22,802 nucleotides of DNA from Oehlia diaphana (lineage: Eukaryota > Glomeromycota > Glomeromycetes > Glomerales > Glomeraceae): assembly GCA_003833135.1 (NCBI GenBank), contig QZLH01000055.1:30975-53776 (forward strand). The letters are read 5' to 3'. The position numbers and the translations under genes were made by a program. Shown piece after piece: positions 8,931-19,913 of this stretch (position 1 is its first letter; every line of letters starts with the position of its first letter). The notes below the pieces were generated by a model, which saw only the letters and a list, made by a program, of their open reading frames with translations, was not told the origin of the DNA and made no database searches.

Positions 8931-10724
8931 TTAATTGTTACTTTCATCCGAGTCTACCATTACCCTGTCAAAATCACTCTCGCTCTTTGAACCACTTAAA
9001 ATATTTTGATCTTCTATTTCATTGCACGTTTCATTCAAATTGAATTCTTTACTCCATGTTGAAACAATAGTACTATCAAGGATAGCATTATTTTTGTCGA
9101 TCACTGGTGGAATAGTATAATATGGTATCTTACCAGAATTCCAATCCTGCAATACGATCTTTGCTGCCGAATCAATATCGGGAATACCACCATGCTTTAA
9201 TTTACCCCTTTGGCGGGCAAGATGTAAAAGGAATTCGTTAACATCCCTGAACATTGGGACATTGTACCTTATCATGAGTTGTTCCGGTTTACAACGTGAA
9301 ACAATCAATTCAACTACAAAAAAAGTTATTAATGAATGATTAAACTATAAAAATTTCCACTTATCTTAAACGTATATACATACCAGGTGAAATGAGATCA
9401 TTTAACAATTCAATTTTGATACAATTCCTTAATAAAATTTCCGCATTTTTGTCACGAGTGAATACAATTCCAGGACAATCTAACAATTTAATATTCTTGT
9501 CCAAATGAATTTCTTGTGCGAATTTTGTTAAACCTGGAGTTGCGCCTATATCACAAACTTTAGAACGTTTTAAGGAGTTAATAATAGAAGATTTTCCAAC
9601 GTTCGGAATTCCGATTACTCCAACAGTAATTGAAGTTTTTATATTTAAATTTCGAGAGTAGTTTTTAAGAAGCTTGATGAGCATGTCAGCACCCAAACAC
9701 TCATTGCTGTGTTGTAACATTTTGTTTGATGCAGTAGATACCGAGGCAGAAACATGACCAAGATTTTTTCTCTGTGATTGAGTAGAGGACTTAAAAGCAA
9801 TTGTTGGAAGTTCTTTACGGAGATATATAAGCCACTGCATTATATTTTCCCTGGGAACAAGATCTAACATTTAAGGACGCTTTGTGAATTGAACTTTTTG
9901 AAATAAATAAAATAATTTTGCTTTATAATATGCATGCTGAACTTACCGATTTTATTTAACACTAAAATGATCCTTTTAGTAGATCCACTCTCTAGTATCA
10001 TTTTTTCAATATGTTTAGTTCTGCAACCTAAAGGATCACGAGCGTCCAATACTTCTAAAATGACATCAGCTGCCTCAAGAACCTTACGAAATTCTTTGTA
10101 ATATGCTTTGCGAGAATTATCTTTCTGTCCAACGACGGCCGCATCTATAGCTGTTGATATTCCCTCTTCTTCTGAAACATGATCATTATCGAATTCTGCA
10201 TCTCGCTTAGATGCATCTTCAGAGAGCGATGCAAAATTTAATTTACGATTCTTATTGAATAAGGAATTTCGTGCATCCTTTTGTCGCTGCTTTTCATCTT
10301 CAAGCTTGAAGTGTAGAGATATACTTTAGTATATAAGACAGACCATTAAAAAAATAAATCAGGAATTTTCATACTTTTCTTTTCTGTTGCTCAATTTTAT
10401 TCAAGAGTTGATCTTTAAACGGATATAGATTTGGAATACCAGGATCCTTTTTCAGCTCTAGAACACAATAAATTTTTTCAAAATTATTATGCCAATTTAA
10501 ATAAAATGTACTATTTTTATTACATACTACGAGATTTAGGATTCTTTCTTGCTTCTCTCCTCTCTTTCCTTTTATGTTCATTAATATTTTTTTGATTTTT
10601 ATACCGTCTTGCGCATGTCATGCGCTTACTTTTGGTTTCTGCATAATTGAATTATTAAATTAAGGTTCCAAATTAACAATTTCTCATGCTTTTCAAAAAT
10701 TCAAAACTTACTCTTGCGAACCAT
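8931..10724 (-). CDS. Nucleostemin/GNL3-family nucleolar GTPase (Grn1-like), six exons
   Basis: This is a GTPase of the nucleolar YlqF/YawG family, needed in fungi and animals for export and maturation of pre-60S ribosomes. Exons run 10724-10712, 10638-10531, 10457-10375, 10304-9947, 9863-9384 and 9313-8931. The five introns are 70-83 bp, all GT..AG, and every phase closes, giving 474 residues, close to S. pombe Grn1. The start [18 protein letters not shown] is the basic nucleolar-targeting type usual for the family. Then come [14 protein letters not shown] (42-55), an acidic segment, and circularly permuted G motifs: DARDP (G5, 155-159), NKID (G4, 185-188), GIPNVGKSS (G1, 272-280), GATPGLTK (G2, 294-301) and DCPG (G3, 316-319). 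The C-terminus is acidic, ending VDSDESNN. The ATG at 10724 was chosen because it gives this N-terminus through a 73-bp intron. The gene is divergent from the phosphoribosyltransferase. Whether it is nearer GNL3, GNL3L or Nug1 is not resolvable here. Confidence 0.93.
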
Positions 10725-10981
10725 TCTCTAATTTCAGTTCCTGATTGGCAAATCTTTCTTAACTTTATATGGATCACAATTTTTTTTTCCTTACGTAATC
10801 GATCTAAGATCTTAATTGACAATTTTTATCGGTAATCACTAATCAGTGATCTTTACTCAACTTTTTTCATTTCGCTTTTGAAAAATTATATTTTTCTTTA
10901 TCGTAAAATTTACTCTTTTATCTCCTATAGGCTATAGATTAAAAAACGATATAATTTTCTTTTCCTAGTATAGGAAACAGC
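10725..10981. promoter_or_regulatory. Shared divergent promoter region
   Basis: Only 257 bp separate the start codons of the GTPase (minus) and the phosphoribosyltransferase (plus). The interval is AT-rich with pyrimidine runs on the plus strand just before the plus-strand ATG (TTTTCTTTTCC). Both products are growth-related (ribosome assembly and purine salvage), so co-regulation is possible but is an inference. No specific factor site is identified. Confidence 0.5.
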
Positions 10982-11862
10982 ATGGCAAAGGACACCAAGC
11001 TTTATATCTCCTACAACCGGGTTCACCAACTCGTAAAAGAATCAGTTGAACGTTATCGAATAAATGACGATTTTAAGCCCGACCTCATGATTGCAATAGG
11101 CGGTGGTGGTTTCATACCCGCTAGAATATTGGTAATAAATATATTCGTTTATGATAATATGACTTTTTTTTTTAAAAAAAAAAAATTTATTATAACAGAA
11201 CGTTTTTTAAATATTTGTTCGTTTCTTTATAACATTACTTTTGCTATTGCGTTCGTATTTATTTAGTTAAGTATATGAATCTATGTTTCATTATCAATTT
11301 CTTACAATTTTTTTCATTCTTATTTTGGGACAAAAAGCGTACATTTTTAAAACGAGCCAATAATAAAAATATTCCGATTCAAGCAATTGGCCTCTCTCTT
11401 TATGAGGATCTTGGTTCCTATAACTTGTCAACTGACGATTCTCCAGCTATAACTGGTACCCAAGTAATAAAAACCCAATGGCTTCACTTTGGACCTTCTC
11501 ATGCAACAACCTCTCCATTGTTAGGCAAGAATATTCTTATTGTAGATGAAGTCGATGATACTAGAACCACACTCGCTTACGCAGTACAAGAACTTTCCAA
11601 GGATATAGAAGAAGAGAAACGTAAATTTTTACAAAAAAATCCTGGATGCATTGCTCCTGAAACAAAATTTGCTGTATTCGTTCTTCATAATAAAAAGAAA
11701 GAGAAAAGAATGGAATTTCCTGACCCTTCCATAATAGAGGAAGGAAGATATTATGCAGCTAGAGAAACACCTGATCGCTGGTTGGTTTATCCTTGGGAAG
11801 CCAATGACATCGAGGAACATACAAAAAAGAGTTTGATACAAGAACAAGAAGAATTACAATAA
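10982..11862 (+). CDS. Xanthine (purine) phosphoribosyltransferase, two exons
   Basis: This is a purine-salvage enzyme that transfers phosphoribosyl from PRPP to xanthine (and possibly hypoxanthine or guanine) to make the nucleotide; it acts in the cytosol. Exon 1 is 10982-11131 (50 codons, ending GGGGFIPARIL). A 206-bp intron at 11132-11337 starts GTAATA and ends AAAAAG. Exon 2 is 11338-11862. The 224-residue product resembles yeast Xpt1 (209 residues, from memory) along its length: LYISYN at the start, IPIQAIGLSLYEDL (62-75), the PRPP-binding loop ILIVDEVDDTRTT (116-128), FVLHNK (164-169), and WLVYPWEANDIEEH (198-211). Both exons are in phase 0. The intron is about three times longer than others here and contains open but meaningless frames. 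The start context is CAGCATGGC. Substrate preference cannot be read from sequence alone. Confidence 0.93.
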
Positions 11863-13590
11863 TATGTTTATAAATTGTGAGCAAAATATTATCGGAAATA
11901 TTATTTATATTTATTAGAAAAAAAAAGTTAAATCATGTGACTGTATATATATTCGTCGAATTAAAATATTTATAATTCTATTATTCCATTCATTAATGAT
12001 AATAATTAGCTGACTTCTATGAAGTATGAAAATTTCTATAAGCTTCCTTTATTACATATATATGTAAATTGATATCTTTCTTGTTAATGTATGGGCGTAA
12101 TAAAAAAATGCTATTACAAATTATATTTCAGTTTGAGCATTACTAAATCTCACTAGTGGTGATATCACCACTGGATTGTCTCTACAATTTGGCCAGAGTT
12201 TAAAATGCCGGTTTATAATTTTGGTCGGAGTTAAAAAACAATGATTGCAAAATTTTAAATACGGTAATAAATATGCTAATGAAAAATTTTGAAATTTTGT
12301 CATGTGAAAAAAAATTAAAAAATCAAAATTAAAATTTTTCTCAAAACCATCCTTTTTAACCTTAGACAAATATCTTTTTCTTATAAATTTACATATAGAA
12401 TAATTGTTTAATATATATTATTAATTTTTTTATAAATGTGGCTTTATCTGTTATTATATTATAATATTACTTTACATATATATATTAAATTTATATAAAT
12501 ACTGGGTGGCTACTGGACATTGAATACTGCTCTAGTGTAAAGTTTTCCTGTTAGTTTTTTTATTTTTGAAATTGTTGTAAAGGTTTCTCTGCAAAGTACT
12601 AGTAGAAATAAGGATGATTACTTGTGAAGTAGACTTTTTTTATTATTATCAGCTGATATTGAAAAGTAGAGATGAAGGAGACTTAGTGTTTTTCCTATTT
12701 TTTCCAGTTTTTTTGAAAGTTTTCTTTTAGTTTAGTTTTTTTTCCTAACATTTTAGGATTTCTTTTTTTGGTTATTTTTCAGGAATTCTAATAAAGATTT
12801 CTAGAAAAATTCAAATTTACTAGTAATTTTACCAGCAATTCTATTGGTTAATTGATCTAAAAAGAAAAAAAATCAGTGTACTATTTTCTTTTTTAAATGT
12901 AATTTATCTATAAGCAATAAAATCTTTAAAAAATTTTTAATTGTAAATTTTATCTTAAATTTCTGGTAATCTATCTTATAAATAAGCAGAATTCTGTGGA
13001 AGATAAAAATGAAAATCAGTTTATCAGTTTTATTTTAATTTCTTATCAGTTCTATTTTAATTTTTATTAAGTAAAATATAAGTTATATACATCAAATTTA
13101 AAATAGATAAAGCATATAATGAAAATCAATTGGTTATTAAATAAATGGTTAGTATATAATCATTATAATTAATGATAATCCATTCATTTATTAGGGAAAC
13201 TGGTAATTTTGCTAGCAAGTTAGAATATATCTAATTAAATACCATTATATATTTATATATTACGCAAAAAATGGAATTTTATAGAATTTCAAAAAATAGA
13301 CTACCAGTATCAGTTTTATTATAATATAAATAATACATTTATAGCCTTTTTATAAATAAAAAAAGACACGTTAGAATTTGTTTTTTAGTAAAAGATGCAT
13401 ATACTTATATTTTGTAATAATACAGGTATCATATACAGCATTTTTAGCCAAATTGGCATATTGCTATTTAGTGTAATTACTATTACATTACTTAGAAGCT
13501 AATTTAAAATAGGCAGATTATCTTTGTATTACTAAGTTATTTGATCATCAGTTAATTTAAAATATAACGCTTATTCGTATCTGAGCAAGA
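11863..13590. other. AT-rich intergenic stretch
   Basis: No gene is supported over 1.7 kb. The start probably holds the 3'UTR of the phosphoribosyltransferase; an AATAAA lies at about 12099. An 82-codon minus-strand frame at 12121-12369 overlaps a palindrome, is not recognised and is not called as a gene. GCCAAATTGGC near 13448 is a small palindrome. The rest is A/T runs. Confidence 0.55.
12155..12172. repeat. Perfect 18-bp palindrome
   Basis: AGTGGTGATATCACCACT is its own reverse complement. It sits in a locally less AT-rich block (about 12125-12235) that looks like an insertion or terminal repeat of a mobile element, but no partner end is visible in the window. Confidence 0.85.
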
Positions 13591-13591
13591 A

Positions 13592-13792
13592 GTGATCGGT
13601 GGTAAATTAATATATTATAAAACATTAGCACAAAAATTACTTTTCAGAAAAAAAAAATCCATAAAGCGAGTTACTCTTCTTCTTACATGTAATGCAACTG
13701 GGACTGAAAAATTGAAGCCAATCTTTATTCATACATACCAAAATCCACGAATATTATGCGAAAAAAAAGGATGTGGTACATTCACCAGATAA
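13592..13792 (+). pseudogene. Pogo/Tigger (DDE_1) transposase fragment
   Basis: A 66-codon frame opening at GTG contains TLAQKLL, then RVTLLLTCNATGTEKLKPIF and NPR. This is the segment after the first catalytic Asp in pogo/Tigger/jerky-type DDE transposases, which usually reads like (R)(V/I)T-x-LL-x-x-NA-x-GT-x-KLKP. The catalytic Asp motif expected just upstream (DETGL-like) is not preserved, and the frame stops 21 residues after KLKP. Both the N- and C-terminal parts are absent, so this is a short relic. No terminal repeats were identified around it. Confidence 0.75.
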
Positions 13793-14218
13793 ATCAAAAA
13801 TTTATGTTATATATACTTAAGCTATAAGATGTAAACATACTGTAATATATTATTTTATTAAAAAAATATTTAGAATCTGGATTAAGAACTAATCTGAAAA
13901 ATTTGGTAGGTAATATTATACTTTTTCGCAAATTAATTATGATTTCGGTATTACATCTGTAAAAATCTGCTATAATAATTTTGACATTACCATTTTTTTT
14001 TTACGTATTGCCATATTTATTTTTACAGTCAGATTGAATTTATACAGATATAATTGCCAAAATTGTTAAAATGATTTATGCCAATAATGTCATAGTATAT
14101 TACATTACATTTTGTACATCAAATTATGCATAATGTATATTTGTTTGATATTCTTTATTCAAATGTTGAAGTTTTCTTTATTCTGCTGCTTTTCTTCTAT
14201 AGAATAAAACAAGTAAAA
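13793..14218. other. AT-rich gap
   Basis: Nothing coding is visible. Scattered GCCAA/TTGGC-type words and A/T runs occur, but no clear repeat structure. Confidence 0.5.
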
Positions 14219-14982
14219 ATGAGTGAAATTAAAAATTTAATATCTTTTATACTAAAAAAGTCAAATGCTAAGCCAGGTTGAAAACCAAAAGAAGTTTGAA
14301 ATTTTTTTACAGCTATTGAAGAAAAAAAAGAAGAACATTGAGGTTGCAAATATAAATATTGTCCATGGAGTCAAATACATAATGAACTTAATAGTATGGA
14401 AGCACATTTAGCACTTAGTTATCATAAAATACCCTCAGATATTAAGAAATTGAAATTCAAATTCAGGATGATTCTGATTCTAAAGAAGCAGCAGCAGAAA
14501 TTGAAATTCGGGATGATTCCAATTCTGATATAGATGAAGATTTAGAATGTCAACTCTTAGATTTATTTCGTAAAAGATATAAAAAAACAGGCAGAACAGA
14601 TAGTAGTAAGGATGAAGAATTAGAACGCAATCTTATACGTGAAATAAGAAGTAAGTACGAACGTAAAAAGAGGAAAAGGCAACTACAACAACAAAAAAAA
14701 CTACAATAACAACAACAACGAAAATAGCAGCAGGAAGAAAAAGAAGTTGAAGAAAAAGAAAAAGAAATTGAAGAAAAAGACAAAAGAAAAAGAGAAAGAA
14801 ATAGAAGAAAAGAAAAATGAAACAGTGATAAGTAATAATTTTTCTGTATATTAATTAATTTTTAAGTATTAAAAATAACTTATTTTTATCATTTTTTCTT
14901 AAGGAGGTGAACGTACCTTACGCAAAAGGACAGTAACGACTAATAAGGCCAATAAAAAAGCGAGGGCTAATAAAAAAAGATA
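14219..14982 (+). pseudogene. Broken BED-type zinc-finger protein with acidic/coiled C-part
   Basis: From ATG 14219 one frame reads a BED-finger-like domain, including NFFTAIEEKKEEH, KYCPWSQ and MEAHLALSYHK. Three TGA codons interrupt it (14279, 14297, 14339), the second exactly where BED domains have the conserved aromatic V-W before a hydrophobic. The frame changes near 14455-14470 into an acidic stretch (RDDSDSKEAAAEIEIRDDSN), then a basic and Gln/Glu/Lys-rich coil, broken by TAA 14707 and TAG 14725 within CAA/CAG repeats. A possible intron (GTAATA at about 14833 to TTAAG at about 14903) leads to a basic tail rich in TLRKR and NKKARANKK. It probably derived from a transposon-related DNA-binding protein. 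Domain call is fairly sure; overall gene model is approximate. Confidence 0.6.
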
Positions 14983-15104
14983 ATGAAAAAATAAAAAATA
15001 AAAAGTAAATAGTAAAACATGTTTGTAATAAACAACTCATTTTTATAAAAAAATTATTAATGAACTGAAATAAATAATAATAGTAATTTTTATATTTGAA
15101 CCTT

Positions 15105-15350
15105 AAGAAAATTTGCGAGAATTTTTCTTATCGGGATTTCAATTTACTTAAACTTTAAAATGAGCAGTATCAAGAAAAATTCACGAGAATTTTTCTTGAA
15201 ATTGGGATTTTAGTTTACTAATCGGTTTTTAAACTTTAAAAATAAGCGGTATCAAGAAAAATTCACAAGAATTTTTCTTAAAATTGTGATTTTAGTTTGC
15301 TAATCGGTCTTTAAACTTTAAAATAAGCAGTATCAAGAAAAATTCGTGAT
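15105..15350. repeat. About 82-bp tandem repeat with perfect 11-bp hairpins
   Basis: Blocks starting GCAGTATC or GCGGTATC recur at 15163, 15246 and 15327 (periods 83 and 81), with a partial copy before. Two units contain a perfect stem, AAGAAAAATTC paired with GAATTTTTCTT, around a 4-base loop (ACGA at 15172-15197, ACAA at 15254-15279). TTTAGTTT and TAAACTTTAAAA follow in each. Confidence 0.88.
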
Positions 15351-15478
15351 ATTGATATATTTTGAAAATTTTACAAAATAATTGCACAATTATTTTGAAA
15401 GCCATTGTATCTAGGTCTATAAAAATATTTCAAAAAATTGGCTATTTTTAGTAAAGTATGTAAAATATTATTTCATTA

Positions 15479-15773
15479 ATTCATTGAATTTTAACATAAT
15501 GTATTATTTTTAACATGTATTGTTGTAATTATTCTTGCATTTTCATCAAATAAATTTAATTTGATTACAATAATAAATGATAAAATTATGAACAGCAGAA
15601 TATTTTTATTAGTATTTTCATTAAATTCATTGAATTTTAACACAATGTATTATTTTTAACATGTATTGTTGTAATTATTCTTACATTATTGTTAAATGAA
15701 TTTAATTTGATTACAATAATAGTAAAAACTAAAATTATGAACAGCAAAATATTTTTATTAGTGTTTTCATTGA
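15479..15773 (+). repeat. Tandem duplication, units of 146 and 149 bp
   Basis: The sequence from ATTCATTGAATTTTAACA at 15479 is repeated from 15625, and its first bases return a third time at 15774. Both copies contain ACATGTATTGTTGTAATTAT and TTATGAACAGCA. The second copy runs into the frame that carries the HMG box, so the duplication may have copied that gene's upstream region. Confidence 0.9.
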
Positions 15774-16198
15774 ATTCATTGAATTTTCAAAAAGTATTAT
15801 GCGTATTATTTAATAAAATTATAAATAAATCACTATTTTTTTGGTCATTTAAACAATATAAAATGCAAAATAATTTGATTTATCTAATACCAAATGCTTA
15901 CATTACAATTTTGATTAAAAAATCCTTATTCAAAAATCACGAAAAAGCAGTTAAATCAGTCGATAATTGTTTTATACCTTCATATGCATTGGATAGTCTT
16001 AAAGTAAATTGTATAAAGAAAACACCAAATACGTTTATCTTGTTTAGAGGTGAAAAATTCAAAACTGTGAAAATGAATAATACAGATTGTTCATCACGTG
16101 AAATTTCAAAGATAATAGAAAATATGTGGAGTAAAATGTCAGAAGAGAATAAATTACCATAATATAAATAAAAAGCAAATGAAATAAAACTCAAGCGC
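15774..16198 (+). pseudogene. MATA_HMG-type HMG-box gene relic
   Basis: An open frame (continuous from 15689 to the TAA at 16160) encodes a recognisable HMG box: KKTPNTFILFRGEK, then SSREISKIIENMWSKMSEEN, up to KLP. The P-N-x-F-x-L-(F/Y)-R and S-x-x-I-S-x-x-(I/L)-x-x-M-W pattern is that of fungal MATA/sex-locus HMG proteins, DNA-binding factors strongly expanded in arbuscular mycorrhizal fungi. After the TAA the same frame continues with YK, another TAA (16169) and KANEIKLKR, which looks like helix 3, so the box is cut by two nonsense codons rather than deleted. The N-terminal residues from the duplicated region look non-protein. The start is uncertain. Could still be transcribed, but the box is incomplete. 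Confidence 0.65.
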
Positions 16199-16621
16199 GT
16201 CCCAATTTGTCAATATAAAAAATTTTTTAATAATTTAAAATGACGTAATTACAAAATACATAAAGAACAAATCTTATCAATAAAAAAATTGTTATTTAAT
16301 ACTTAATTTATTAAAAATCATTAGGTTAATTATTGTTTTTATCAATATAATAATGTAATCTTAATTTAATTTAAAAGTCATCCCTTCAAGTTATAATTTA
16401 ATTGAAAAAATTGATAGTCAAAATATATTATTATAATCTTTTCTCAAAAAATATTATTCCAGTATATAAAATTTATATCATTATTAAAACAATGCATACT
16501 TTGTAATGTATTTCAAATAAAAATTTATTTGTATAATTCGTATAATACATTAATACAACAATTCAATAAAATTTATAAATATTTAAATAAATCATGAATA
16601 TTTGAGACAAAATTCAAAAAA
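16199..16621. other. AT-rich upstream region of gene A
   Basis: No coding potential or repeat structure was seen. Around 16509-16531 a TGTATTTC-AAATAAA word resembles the 15-bp motif shared downstream (18881 and 19914), with extra bases. It may be the 3' end signal of something lost, or part of a promoter. Confidence 0.45.
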
Positions 16622-18538
16622 ATGAATTTAACATCGCCTCCCGAAAAATTTTTTGCAACAATTAATGATATTTCTGATGAAACGACAATAATAATTAATG
16701 AGTTTCTTAAAGACTTTGACGTATATCAATTCTTTAATACAGTAGTTACTACATTAAACAAATATAGTATAGGTTCGAATAATCATAGCATAGTACCATC
16801 AGTATTAGCATCATCTTATTATGCATTGCAAAATCATAGTTACATACTTCCTAAAAGTTCTTTAGATATCAAAATTAAGTTTGGAGGTAAAATGAAAAAG
16901 TACAAAATAATATTTGATGAAAAGAAAAAGAATGAAAAAATTTTTCGAGAGAAGGATGATGACCCGATTGCAAAAACAATTATGTACGATATCGATGGTT
17001 TACCAGTACTATTAGAACTATTAGCTAATGCTGTCATATTTACTGATGAAACAGTCAAGCAACGATTAACTTGGTTAGCATCAAATGAAACTACATTTAA
17101 AACACACAATAGAAATGAACAGCAAATAACAATAAAAGGTCAAATAAAATGTTTGATTGAAGATCTGACAGATTATTAGAAAAATGATCAAACCGTTGGA
17201 TGGCAAAAGTTAATACGTAATTTTTTACTTGGATTCGAAATGCACTCATTTTACGAAAATATCATATCCAAAAAAGGCAAAAATAAGAATAAAAGAAAAA
17301 ATACTTCTGAAATTAATGAATCCAATCCTAATAAAATAAAGGAATGGGATTTTGTCAAAAAGAATATTGAAATTTACTCTAAATGCATTAATATAATAAT
17401 GAAAAGTAATCAAATAATCGACATAATAAATAAATCTGTGAAAGATTTGAATCCTGATACAGAAGATTATAATTTCCAACAAGCAATCTGTGAATTAACA
17501 TCAAAAATAAAAGATAGCATGAAATTCTCGTATTTATTATATTATTATGTATTGATATTTAGGTATATTGCATTAATTTCTCCACCAACAACAGACCAAG
17601 TTAAACTGCTAAAGTATCTGAAGTTAAAAGATTTTAATGAAAATATTGAAAAATTTAATCTTTTAAGAAGCAAACCTTTAGGAAAGGATATTATTCAGGC
17701 TAATAATATTCATAGAAAAACTATATTAACTGTTATTTTAAATTGTGCTAAAACACTTAATATAAATAATGAAAAATTAAAAAATGGTTTAAGTATGATT
17801 AATAGCAATTATTTGTTCAAAGACTATACTGAGCCTGCAAAAAATGGTTATAACAAAAGTTCTAAAAAAGCAAGGTTAGCCTTTAATGCATTTGGCACTA
17901 GTAATACAGATAATGACTTAACGGCATCTAGTTCGACAAATAACAGCATAAATAAGCAAAGGTTTAGAAAAGAAAAACAACGTCAGTATGAATTTGACAG
18001 TTATAAAAGTCAGATTGAAGCATTACAAAGCGAGTTGAGAAATTTTAAATCTCAAAATAAGCCAAACAATAGAATTAATCATGGGAAAAATGTGAAACTG
18101 ACAGGAAAGCAAAAGCAAAACCGTATGAATCACATAATATCTGATAAAGATGAATCACTTCACGACAGGATAAATATGATTGGTCATCACAAACCGCAAT
18201 CTGCTGTTCTAAATACGTATGGCATAGTATTAGAGAATTACTCTTTTGGTGAGAAATTTAATCAAGAACAACTAATCGATATGCAAAATAAAGTTGTAAC
18301 GATCATTAATAGTTTAAATAAAGAAACAATTGAAGAAATAACCAATGCAGCAAATCACATGATACAATTTGAAATGGAAAATTTAAGCATTTCACAAGAG
18401 GATAAAGCAATTATTTCAAATTATCAAGCTTTATATAAATTTGTTAATAATAATCATTTTGAAATAGTTAGTGAAAAAGATAAAGAAAACTATAACACTG
18501 TAGTTAAGGCTTTTCAAAAAGGTTTAACTAATCAATAA
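16622..18538 (+). pseudogene. Unknown gene A: 638-codon frame with one in-frame TAG
   Basis: ATG 16622 opens a single uninterrupted frame to TAA at 18536-18538, except for TAG at 17177-17179 (codon 186). The segment after the stop, including the 20 codons before the next ATG (17240), is in the same frame and protein-like (TVGWQKLIRNFLLGFEMH), so this was one protein. Seen: a globular alpha-rich N-part with a Lys/Glu patch near residues 85-115, a hydrophobic stretch around FSYLLYYYVLIFRYIALISP (codons about 301-320) that could be a membrane helix, a Ser/Thr/Asn-rich linker, a short coiled coil (YEFDSYKSQIEALQSELRNF) and a helical C-part. There are no introns, unlike gene C. I do not recognise the family. 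It could be a freshly inactivated gene, a read-through gene or an assembly error. Confidence 0.7.
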
Positions 18539-18916
18539 AAGAAGATTTACTATAATACAATAACGACTTTGAAGAATAAATCAGATTAAGATCCTTATTT
18601 GAGATTCCGTAGTGAATCAGATATAGATCTTATACTAAGCAATAATGCAATAGAAATATGTACAAATGGATTTATGGCAGATGAATTCTATGAAGGGATA
18701 AAAATCAGATGATATGAAGGAATCGGATTAGGCAAGATCTGTGTTGTACTATTCTATTATGTATTATCAGATTAAACAATACTTTCAAATTTATATATAG
18801 CATATTTTTCCACTTCATCTTCTTACAAATTTTTATTTTTGACATTTCATACATATAAATTTATACGTATTTTTATAGACTGTATTGAATAAATTAATTT
18901 TAATAGAAAAATTACT
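18539..18916. other. Spacer between unknown genes A and B
   Basis: No gene is seen. GAATCAGAT/AATCAGATTA words recur several times between 18578 and 18775. The spacer ends with the 15-bp motif TGTATTGAATAAATT, then the ATG of gene B 21 bp later. Confidence 0.5.
18881..18895 (+). repeat. 15-bp motif shared between spacers, copy 1
   Basis: TGTATTGAATAAATT lies 21 bp before the ATG of gene B and recurs identically before gene C (19914-19928). It contains AATAAA, so it may be a poly(A) signal of the preceding gene; the extended identity is more than that signal needs. Confidence 0.6.
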
Positions 18917-19866
18917 ATGGATTCTGAACTTATTAATATGTTAAATGATTTAAATATAAAGCAATAACGATGAAGAAGATTTTAAAGATGTAAATGAAAA
19001 TTATAAAGAATCTCCAAGCAATCTGCCAGAAAAGTACAATGACTTAATTGAGGCAGTTTTCGAAATTATTAATAAAGATTCTACATTTACCGCAGAAATT
19101 GTCAACAACGTTATTATTCTTAATAATATTTTATTTGGATTAAATCCACAATTAGACGATGACACTGTATTTATTAAGGTAATACTCCGATTATCTGAAT
19201 TTCACAAAAGAAAAATCCTACAAAGAAATGATCCAAGTTGGTGAGAAGAGAAATGTTCAGATTTATTGATCCATTTGAGAAATTGCACTACTAGCAATGA
19301 CTTCAAAAATCATGATAAAAATGAAGAATGTTTAATTATAAATAAAATTGTTGATTTGTGAGTAAAATAGTTTTGAAAGAATATGAATTAAAAAGTGCTG
19401 TTACTATTAATACTAATTTATTAGATATATATAAAATAGCTAAATATTTAGAGAGCTATTTTTACAAGAAGATAGGATCTTTTTATTCTGAAGAAATGCA
19501 GTATACTAATGAATACTTTAAAGAATTCTGAGAATATGTTTAGAAAACTTATGCAAAATCAATCCCAAGCCCTATTCATTTTATCCTGAATTATATGTTA
19601 AGTATATCAATCAAGTACTATTAAAAGTATTATGTGGGGCTCAAAACATGTTAATATTATTTGGGTCATATGGATATGAAGCATTATCAAATAATTATGA
19701 TATTTTGGACTTGAATTTGCATGAAATATTTGAATTTAGAAAAGAAGCATTAGAATACTTTGCCTTAAATAACTTGATAGAATTAAAGTTACATGACAAG
19801 AAAATTAATCTGATCAATCCAAATGATTACGTAAATTTAATCTTTAAAGGAGCGTCATTAGTTTAA
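18917..19866 (+). pseudogene. Unknown gene B, decayed
   Basis: ATG 18917 reads MDSELINMLNDLNI, then shifts by one base near 18960 into a long open stretch: acidic DEEDFKDVNENYKESPSNLP, followed by helical sequence (DLIEAVFEIINKDS, ILNNILFGLNP). TGA at 19242 follows PSW. A further frame change lies near 19358 (SKIVLKEYELKSAVTINTNL and on), then TGA 19529, TAG 19541 and a third shift near 19560-19570, after which NPKPYSFYPELYVKYINQVL runs intact to TAA 19864-19866. The sum is about 310 residues. No domain is recognised. The 95-codon stop-free stretch between the first shift and the first TGA would be unlikely by chance in such AT-rich DNA. It is more decayed than A and C. Confidence 0.6.
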
Positions 19867-19913
19867 AACATAGTGTAATGTGATTTGATAATGTATTATA
19901 AATTATTGCATTA

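Noticed and set aside
12121..12369. 82-codon minus-strand frame
   Set aside because: It overlaps the perfect palindrome and a Phe-rich tract; parts look ordered but no family could be named, so it is left as possible repeat debris.
17246..17482. Minus-strand frames opposite gene A (also 16840-17109, and 15937-16194 opposite the HMG relic)
   Set aside because: They are antisense shadows of Lys/Asn-rich coding sequence, giving Phe/Ile-rich peptides without motifs.
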